64,000 bases of DNA from WHTI01 sp963756365. Its GTDB lineage: Bacteria > Actinomycetota > CADDZG01 > WHSQ01. The DNA is taken from assembly GCA_963756365.1 (NCBI GenBank), contig CAVWNF010000003.1, positions 2,232,001 to 2,296,000 of the forward strand, given 5' to 3'. Both the position numbers and the translations under genes were made by a program. Every line of letters begins with the position of its first letter. Position 1 is the first letter of the stretch. The notes under the pieces were generated by a model. The model was not told the origin of the DNA. It saw only the letters and a list, made by a program, of their open reading frames with translations, and did no database searches. Shown in pieces: positions 58,312-64,000 of the stretch.

Positions 58312-58986
58312 ATGACGGGTAGCCATACCGAGCATTCGATCCGTTTCACGGTCGCAGCGTTCCTCGTTGCGATCCTCGCACTACCGTTGCTGGCCACTAG
58401 CGCCTCGGCAACGAGCAAGAGCACCGTCCTGGAACGTCGCGACAAGATCGAGAAGCGTGCCAAGTCGCAGCGAGGCACCAGCTACCGCTCCGGCGGCTCC
58501 AGCACGAGCGGCTTCGACTGCTCCGGTTTCACTCGCTGGGTATTCCAGAAGTTCGGCGTAAGCCTCCCCCACCAGTCCGGCTCCCAGTTCGACCTGGGGA
58601 AGCGATCCAGCAACAAGAGGATCTGGAAGCGCGGGAAGCTGAAGCCCGGCGATCTCGTCTTCCAGAAGACGACCTCCGCCCGGGTCGGCCACGTCGGTAT
58701 CTACGTCGGCAAGGGAAAGATGATCTCGTCGACCTCATCGAGCGGCGTGCGCGTCGACTCCCTCTACGACTCGTACTGGGGCCCGCGTTGGGTCGGCGGT
58801 ACGAGGCTCGCGGTACACGATCGCTGGGAGTTAGCTCCTACAGGATCGGCAGATACCGCTCGACCTCATACGGGGACACGTACGACTTGTACTGATCCCA
58901 TTCCGCGCGCTTGTTGCGCAACAGATACTCGAAGGTCTGTTCGCCCAGAGCGTCGGCCACGAGATCGGATGACTCCATCTCCTTGA
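58312..58986 (+). CDS. NlpC/P60-family cell-wall hydrolase
   Basis: Secreted peptidoglycan endopeptidase. Signal peptide ('FLVAILALPLLATSASATS'), a short basic linker, then the NlpC/P60 domain with catalytic Cys in 'SGFDCSGFTRWVFQKFG', 'LPHQSGSQFDLG', 'KLKPGDLVFQ' and His in 'VGHVGIYVGKGKMI'. AGGAGGTGGG precedes the ATG. After 'YWGPRWVGG' the frame runs 150 nt into glnA2. One extra G near 58798 would give a stop at 58832-58834, just short of that gene, so a frameshift at the C-terminus is likely. Confidence 0.87.
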   Translation: MTGSHTEHSIRFTVAAFLVAILALPLLATSASATSKSTVLERRDKIEKRAKSQRGTSYRSGGSSTSGFDCSGFTRWVFQKFGVSLPHQSGSQFDLGKRSSNKRIWKRGKLKPGDLVFQKTTSARVGHVGIYVGKGKMISSTSSSGVRVDSLYDSYWGPRWVGGTRLAVHDRWELAPTGSADTARPHTGTRTTCTDPIPRACCATDTRRSVRPERRPRDRMTPSP

Positions 58987-60184
58987 TCGAGTCATACAGA
59001 TCGTCAGGAAGGCGAGTGATGCTCCGCGCTCGTCTTTCCTGCTCGGTCATCTCATAGATGTTGTCCGTGGCTTCCGGCGGTAGCTCGTAGCCCTCGTCGA
59101 TCCCCTTTAGGCCGGCGGCCAGGATCACCGCGAAGGCGAGGTACGGGTTGCACGCAGGGTCGGGGGCGCGGAACTCGATCCTCGTGGAGTGCTCCTTGCG
59201 GGGCTTGTACATCGGAACCCTGATGAGCGCTGAGCGATTATGGCGGCCCCAACACACGAAGGTCGGGGCTTCTTGCACCGGGTATCCGCCCTGCGAGGTG
59301 AGACGCTTGTACGAGTTCACCCATTGATTCGTGATGAGTGTGATCTCGCGAGCGTGGTGGATCAGACCCGCGATGAACGAGCGAGCGACCTTCGACAGGT
59401 GGTACTCGTCAGACGGATCGTGGAACGCGTTCTGGTCTCCCTCGAAGAGCGACATGTGGGTGTGCATCCCGTTCCCGGGAAGATGCGTCTTCGGCTTGGG
59501 CATGAATGTCGCATACATGCCGCGCTTCGAGGCCATCTCTTTCACGAGTAGCCGGAACGTCATCACTGAATCCGCCATCGTCAGCGCATCCTGATGACGG
59601 AGATCGATCTCATGCTGCGACGGCGCCACTTCGTGATGCGAGAACTCGACCGGGATGCCCATCTTCTCGAGCACGCTGATCGTGTCGCGCCGAAGTTCCT
59701 GGGTGATATCGGTAGGCGTGAGATCGAAGTACCCGCCCGAGTCGATCTCCGTCGGGTCGTGTGCGTCCTTGAACAGGAAGAATTCCATCTCGGGGTGGAC
59801 GTAGAAGGTGAACCCGCGCTCGGCCGCCTTCTCGAGGTTCCGTTGCAGGACATAGCGGGGGTCACCCCAGAATGGCTGGCCATCTGGCGTGTAGATGTCG
59901 CAGAACATCCGCGCCACTCCGCCGTCGGGGTGGTCCTGGTCGGACGGCATGATCTGGAAGGTTCCCGCGTCGGGCCGAGCGAGCATGTCGGACTCCTGGA
60001 CCCGGGCGAACCCTTCGATCGCGGAGCCGTCGAATCCGATCCCTTCCTCGAAGGCTTGCTCGAGCTCCTCCGACGTCACCGCGAACGACTTGAGGAAGCC
60101 GAGGACATCGGTGAACCACAGCCACACGAGGCGGATACCCCGCTCTTCGACCGTCCTGAGAACGTAATCCTGTTGTCTCTCCAT
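58838..60184 (-). CDS. glnA2: glutamine synthetase homologue GlnA2
   Basis: A 448-residue GSI-like enzyme: 'IRLVWLWFTDVLGFLKSFAV', 'EEGIGFDGSAIEGFARVQES', 'FYVHPEMEFFLF', 'HHEVAPSQHEIDLRHQDALT', 'HLPGNGMHTHMSLFEGDQNA', 'NRSALIRVPMY' and 'RIEFRAPDPACNPYLAFAVI'. The adenylylation loop of GlnA is replaced by 'TDNIYEMTEQERR'. In mycobacteria GlnA2 is nonessential; in Streptomyces relatives act on other amines. The ATG at 60184 is 7 nt after TAGGAT. A GlnR-type half array lies upstream. Confidence 0.92.
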   Translation of the reverse strand: MERQQDYVLRTVEERGIRLVWLWFTDVLGFLKSFAVTSEELEQAFEEGIGFDGSAIEGFARVQESDMLARPDAGTFQIMPSDQDHPDGGVARMFCDIYTPDGQPFWGDPRYVLQRNLEKAAERGFTFYVHPEMEFFLFKDAHDPTEIDSGGYFDLTPTDITQELRRDTISVLEKMGIPVEFSHHEVAPSQHEIDLRHQDALTMADSVMTFRLLVKEMASKRGMYATFMPKPKTHLPGNGMHTHMSLFEGDQNAFHDPSDEYHLSKVARSFIAGLIHHAREITLITNQWVNSYKRLTSQGGYPVQEAPTFVCWGRHNRSALIRVPMYKPRKEHSTRIEFRAPDPACNPYLAFAVILAAGLKGIDEGYELPPEATDNIYEMTEQERRARSITRLPDDLYDSIKEMESSDLVADALGEQTFEYLLRNKRAEWDQYKSYVSPYEVERYLPIL

Positions 60185-60207
60185 GTCGGAAATCCTAGCC
60201 CGCAGGT

Positions 60208-60234
60208 GTTTCATGGAGGTTTCATGCAGGTGCC
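60208..60234 (-). promoter_or_regulatory. candidate GlnR-type operator between glnA2 and nadE
   Basis: On the minus strand GGCAC-n6-GAAAC-n6-GAAAC at 11-bp pitch (complement of GTGCC at 60230, GTTTC at 60219 and GTTTC at 60208). It overlaps the -35 zone of glnA2, whose -10 TAGGAT is at 60197-60192. A fourth pentamer is not clear. Confidence 0.55.
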
Positions 60235-60263
60235 TGCCTCGGTGGTTCCACTACTCTCTATAT

Positions 60264-61982
60264 ATGGTGCGAGTAGCTCTGGCCCAGATGGATCCAGTGG
60301 TCGGGGACATCGACGGGAACGTCGGTTCGATCCTTGACTCGATCAGGCGCGCCACAGAGCTGGGTGCGCAGGTTGCAGTCTTCCCCGAGCTAGCGGTCAC
60401 CGGCTATCCGCCCGAGGACCTGCTGTTGAAGCGATCTTTCATCGACGCCAACTTGGCCGCTCTCGACAAGATCTCGAGATCCTCCGGAGACATGCTCGTC
60501 GTCGTTGGGTTCGTAGATGCTGCCGACGGAAACCTATTCAACGCGGCCGGGATCTGTTTCGGGGGCGAGGTCATCAGCCGCTATCACAAGCAACTCCTCC
60601 CAAACTATGGGGTGTTCGACGAGAAGCGCTACTTCACGCCCGGTGAGCGCCACACGTTGATCGAGACTCCAGCCGGGGTCATCGGCGTGTGCGTGTGTGA
60701 GGACGCTTGGTACGACCCCGGACCGGTCATCGCGCAGGGTGACGCTGGTGCCCAGATCGTTCTCAACATCAACGCGTCGCCGTTCCACCGAGACAAACTA
60801 GAGGAGCGCACCACGATGCTCGGGGAGCGCGCTCGGCGGGCGAGAACGTCCATCGTCTACGTGAACTGTGTTGGGGGCCAGGACGAACTCGTCTTCGACG
60901 GAGGTTCGCTAGTGGTCGACCCGACCGGGGCCACGATCGCGCGTTTCCCGCAGTTCGAGCGGAGCCTCGAGGTCGTCGAAGTTCCTCTCGGGGAGCAACG
61001 CGCTGGTCACTCCGAACTCATCGATGTCGTCAAGGTCAAGCTGCCCGCGGCATCTTCAGGTCCTTCTTTCACAAAGGTGTCCCCGGTCCTTTCCGATGCA
61101 CAGGAGGTCTACGGCGCATTGGTGTTGGGGGTCAGGGACTACGTCCACAAGAACGGTTTCACCAAGGTCACGCTTGGGTTGTCCGGCGGAGTTGATTCAG
61201 CTCTCACCGCCGTGATCGCCGCAGACGCAGTGGGGCCTGAGAACGTCATCGCCGTCTCGATGCCATCGGGATTCTCCTCGGAGCACTCGAAGACCGACGC
61301 GGAAGAGCTGGCAACCGGCCTCGGGGTCGAGTACCGGATCATCCCGATCGGACGCGCCTACGAAACGTACGTAGAGATGCTTGCCGATGAATACGGATCG
61401 GTACCTATGGGCGTGGCCGAGGAGAACCTCCAGGCACGGGTGCGCGGGAACATCCTCATGGCGATCTCGAACCGCTACGGGCCGCTCGTGTTGACCACCG
61501 GGAACAAGTCCGAGATGGCCGTTGGGTACGCGACCTTGTACGGAGACATGGCGGGTGGACTCGCCGTTCTCAAGGATGTCTTCAAAACCGAGGTCTATGA
61601 CCTGTGCCGCTGGCGCAACGAGGTCGCTCCGGTGATCCCGGAGAACATCCTCACGAAGCCGCCCTCTGCCGAGTTGCGGCCCGACCAGAAAGACGAGGAC
61701 TCCCTACCGCCCTACGAGGTCCTCGATCGGATCCTCGAGGCCTACATCGAAGAAGACCGGAGCATCGCGGATATCGTGACGGCTGGAAACGAACCAAGCA
61801 TCGTGGAGCACGTGATTCGTCTGGTCGACCGGGCCGAATACAAGAGGCGACAGGCTCCCCCCGGGATCAAAGTCACCACTAAAGCCTTCGGCCGAGATAG
61901 GCGGTTACCCATCACGAATAGATGGCGCGAGGACGCACGCCGCGATGGAACCTCGATGGATGGACGCGAGGGGCACCGATGA
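60264..61982 (+). CDS. nadE: glutamine-dependent NAD+ synthetase
   Basis: A 572-residue enzyme making NAD+ from deamido-NAD, using ammonia from an N-terminal glutaminase. The nitrilase-type amidase has Glu in 'AVFPELAVTGYPPEDLL', Lys in 'YHKQLLPNYGVFDE' and nucleophile Cys in 'GVCVCEDAWYDPG'. The synthetase domain has the PP-loop 'LGLSGGVDSALTAVIA', 'TTGNKSEMAVGYATLYGDMA' and 'RRLPITNRWRED'. The ATG lies 6 nt after TACTCT (60252-60257). Its stop overlaps the glnR start (ATGA), an arrangement tying glutamine use to nitrogen control. Confidence 0.95.
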   Translation: MVRVALAQMDPVVGDIDGNVGSILDSIRRATELGAQVAVFPELAVTGYPPEDLLLKRSFIDANLAALDKISRSSGDMLVVVGFVDAADGNLFNAAGICFGGEVISRYHKQLLPNYGVFDEKRYFTPGERHTLIETPAGVIGVCVCEDAWYDPGPVIAQGDAGAQIVLNINASPFHRDKLEERTTMLGERARRARTSIVYVNCVGGQDELVFDGGSLVVDPTGATIARFPQFERSLEVVEVPLGEQRAGHSELIDVVKVKLPAASSGPSFTKVSPVLSDAQEVYGALVLGVRDYVHKNGFTKVTLGLSGGVDSALTAVIAADAVGPENVIAVSMPSGFSSEHSKTDAEELATGLGVEYRIIPIGRAYETYVEMLADEYGSVPMGVAEENLQARVRGNILMAISNRYGPLVLTTGNKSEMAVGYATLYGDMAGGLAVLKDVFKTEVYDLCRWRNEVAPVIPENILTKPPSAELRPDQKDEDSLPPYEVLDRILEAYIEEDRSIADIVTAGNEPSIVEHVIRLVDRAEYKRRQAPPGIKVTTKAFGRDRRLPITNRWREDARRDGTSMDGREGHR

Positions 61983-62677
61983 GAGGGATGTCGATATCCG
62001 TTCTGCTGTTGTCCGACACGGCTTCGGATGTACGCGACGCGCTCCCTGACTTCCCGGTAGCCCCGTACGTGGTCAAGACCGCCCCCCTCAAGACCACAAC
62101 CTCAGAAGATCTGATCCCTCTTCATCCCGATCTTCTCCTGATCGACGCGACCACAGACGTTGCCGCGGCGGAAGATTCAACCCGACGTCTTTCCCTGGCG
62201 TGGGAGGTTGGGCTCCCGCCGATCATCGTGCTCGTGGACAGAGACTCGATCGGTTCGTTCAGATTCGAACTTGGCGCCGACGACTTCCTCCTCACCGATG
62301 CATCGACCGACGAGATATCAGCCCGACTGAACCTCGTGGCTCGCCGCACCGGCCATGGTGATGAGGCGACGGTCCTCAAGGTGGGCGACCTCACCGTGAA
62401 TCCGGAGAACTATCAGGTGTACGTGAAGGGCCGACCACTCGACCTCACCTACAAAGAGTTCGAGTTGCTCAAGTTCCTATCTCAGCGTCCCGGTCGCGTC
62501 TGTGACCGTGACCTCCTGCTGCGTGAGGTGTGGGGCTACGACTACTACGGGGGAACCCGGACGGTCGACGTCCACATCAGACGGCTACGCGCGAAGCTCG
62601 GAGCCGAGCACGAGGCACTCATCGAGACGATCCGGAACGTCGGCTACCGACTCGTACCTCGCGCGCGGGACCGATGA
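61979..62677 (+). CDS. glnR: GlnR-type orphan OmpR-family nitrogen regulator
   Basis: A 232-residue OmpR-like regulator. The receiver is atypical: 'PDLLLIDATTDVAAAEDSTR' keeps one Asp but lacks the usual acidic pocket, as in actinobacterial GlnR, which does not need phosphorylation. The C-terminal winged helix ('RPLDLTYKEFELLKFLSQRP', 'LLREVWGYDYYGGTRTVDVH', 'IRRLRAKLGAEHEALIETIR') is nearly identical in pattern to mycobacterial GlnR. The ATG at 61979 overlaps nadE and follows GAGGGG. Probable regulator of the glnA operator 9 kb away. Confidence 0.92.
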   Translation: MRGMSISVLLLSDTASDVRDALPDFPVAPYVVKTAPLKTTTSEDLIPLHPDLLLIDATTDVAAAEDSTRRLSLAWEVGLPPIIVLVDRDSIGSFRFELGADDFLLTDASTDEISARLNLVARRTGHGDEATVLKVGDLTVNPENYQVYVKGRPLDLTYKEFELLKFLSQRPGRVCDRDLLLREVWGYDYYGGTRTVDVHIRRLRAKLGAEHEALIETIRNVGYRLVPRARDR

Positions 62678-62991
62678 GTCTCGTCGTTGGTGGGATCCTG
62701 GCGTTCCTGTTCCTCGAATCACCGTGGCGCTATCTGGCGCTCATACCGCTTGCGGCGTGGGAGTTCTTCGAGATCATGATCTTCCTGCGCTGGAGGGGTG
62801 TCCGTTCGATCACCGGCCGCGAGGCGATCGCTGGATCCACGGGCAGAGCGACTCGAGAATGCGCCCCCGAGGGCCAGGTACGGGTCAACGGACAGCTCTG
62901 GAGCGCGCGGGCATCGGTTCCGATCAGGAGCGGGGAGAGTGTGGTCGTCACGGGGACCGACGGGATAACGCTGATCGTGGAACCGGGCTAG
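62674..62991 (+). CDS. NfeD-like membrane protein
   Basis: A 105-residue protein with two helices ('LVVGGILAFLFLESPWRYLA' and 'LIPLAAWEFFEIMIFLRW') followed by an OB-fold segment of NfeD type ('ITGREAIAGSTGRATRECAP', 'GQVRVNGQLWSARA', 'GESVVVTGTDGITLIV'). NfeD proteins usually accompany stomatins; none is here. ATG overlaps the glnR stop (ATGA). Confidence 0.83.
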   Translation: MSLVVGGILAFLFLESPWRYLALIPLAAWEFFEIMIFLRWRGVRSITGREAIAGSTGRATRECAPEGQVRVNGQLWSARASVPIRSGESVVVTGTDGITLIVEPG

Positions 62992-64000
62992 GGACACTCC
63001 TCAGGTCCGACGCACGAACTCGCCGCTCGGAGATCCAGCGACATCTGGGTGACATCCGGATCGTTGAGCGGATCTCGATCACCGAGCAGATTCAATAGCT
63101 GGTACGGGTCTGTATCCAGCGCGTAGTACTCCCGGAAGGTTGGAAGCCCGCCGATCACCTCGTAGTACTCGACGTACTCAAGGTCGGGTGAGTAGAACCC
63201 AGACCACGGCGGGACCGAGTACGACTCGTTGTTGTTCCGGGTCCAAGCCTCGATGAGGACGCGCTCTCGTGTCCACGACTCATCGAGGAGTGACCGACCA
63301 TCCCTGATCACCGGAGATGGCACCCTCGGCCGCATCGAGGATCGTCGGAGCGATGTCGATGTTCGCCACGAGACGATCCGAGACTCCCTGCTCGAAGTGC
63401 CTCGGCCACATCGCGAAGAACGGCACCCTTATCGATTCCACGTACGGGACCATCTTGCCGCCGATCCCGTGCTGGCCCCACTGAAGTCCATTGTCTGAGA
63501 TGAACATCACCAGTGTGTTCTCGAGTGCGCCGATCTCGATCAGTGACTTTCGTATCTCTACGAGTTGTTCGTCCACAGACAGGAGCGACCGCGCCTGTTG
63601 TCTACGCAGATCTCTCCCCCACGCGAAATCGCGTGTCGAAGACTGGACCCATGAGGGCTTGTCGGATCTCCCACCGAGGTCCACGGCCGGGTTGTCCTCG
63701 AAGACGCCCGGGTCTCCGTACCACGTGGGAACCGGAGCGCTGCGGTACGCGGTTCCGGAGTGAAAGGGTTGTGAGGCGCTGGGAACGAGAGGTGGATGAA
63801 CCAAGGCTCCGTGGCCGGAGCCTCTGCTTGATTCCTCAGGAACTTCCTCATCTGGGCCGCTATGAACGTCGTGCCGTACGTCGAGATCCTCTCGAGGCTC
63901 CCGCCCACGTTCCAGGTTCCGTTCTTGTACGCAGCCTGTGAACTCTCGACGATCGCGTATGAGTCGAAGAATGGCGGCGGGGTCTCGATCGGCCACTTAT
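62988..64000 (-). CDS. sulfatase family protein, C-terminal part, two frameshifts (runs off right edge)
   Basis: C-terminal portion of an arylsulfatase-type hydrolase; the modified active-site Cys/Ser motif lies beyond the edge. Seen: 'KNGTWNVGGSLERISTYGTT', 'PWFIHLSFPAPHNPFTPE', then in a second frame 'LVEIRKSLIEIGALENTLVM', 'FISDNGLQWGQHGIGGKMVP', 'IRVPFFAMWPRHFEQG' and 'ANIDIAPTILDAAEG', then in a third 'DGRSLLDESWTRERVLIEAW' and 'YYALDTDPYQLLNLLGDRDP'. Breaks are near 63752-63768 and 63310-63330. Substrate unknown. The 3' end overlaps the NfeD-like gene by 4 nt. Confidence 0.85.

Overview
The window is about 64 kb of core chromosome from a member of the Actinomycetota, with G+C around 60%. 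Four marker types point there: WhiB, BldC-like and RsiG-like regulators; an Xre plus HbhA-like pair; a MarP-type protease and an MshA-like glycosyltransferase; and a glnA / glnE / glnA2 block in the same order and orientation as in mycobacteria, plus an orphan GlnR. I cannot assign a class. I see no rRNA, tRNA, CRISPR array, insertion sequence, prophage or integrase.

Layout. 0-6 kb: rex-hemA-hemC (heme synthesis under redox control), a CcdA/ResA thiol-redox pair, a broken Crp/Fnr regulator and an acyl-CoA ligase. 6-17 kb: a TIM-barrel isomerase, a lone receiver domain, a copper-protein/beta-helix fusion, an epimerase-acyltransferase pair, a SAM hydrolase, whiB, ribosomal protein bS22, a Clp1-like P-loop protein, a bldC-like gene, an SDR and MarP. 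17-31 kb: an AcuC-like deacetylase, aldehyde dehydrogenase, proline genes, MshA-like glycosyltransferase, HbhA/Xre, RsiG, an M23 peptidase, a DtxR-family regulator and two acyl-CoA dehydrogenases. 31-34 kb: a TlpA-like lipoprotein with an in-frame TGA at its redox-active cysteine, nitrobindin, Nudix hydrolase and cobalamin adenosyltransferase.

34-46 kb is a nucleoside-use region. A BMP-type importer, cytidine deaminase, thymidine phosphorylase and purine nucleoside phosphorylase run rightward. A leftward operon (mrp, deoC, full-length ALDH, half-length ALDH) meets them head-on and can take deoxyribose phosphate to acetaldehyde and then acetate. 46-52 kb holds a lipid kinase, an epimerase, membrane proteins, a transcription unit with a structured leader and a 25-residue peptide, and a NarL-type two-component pair. 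52-63 kb is the nitrogen region: glnA, a second Crp-type regulator, glnE, an NlpC/P60 hydrolase, glnA2, nadE, glnR and an NfeD-like gene. GlnR-type operators are visible before glnA and between glnA2 and nadE. A sulfatase runs off the right edge.

Three window-wide signals stand out. First, about twenty genes have a TANNNT hexamer 6-8 nt before the start codon and no Shine-Dalgarno, the layout expected for leaderless mRNAs; this fixes many start sites. Second, at least eight otherwise conserved genes, including glnA and glnE, carry one-base indels, often in short homopolymers, which points to residual sequencing error rather than gene decay. Third, the TGA in the TlpA-like gene sits exactly at the first active-site cysteine and is followed by a SECIS-like hairpin, so this may be a selenoprotein.
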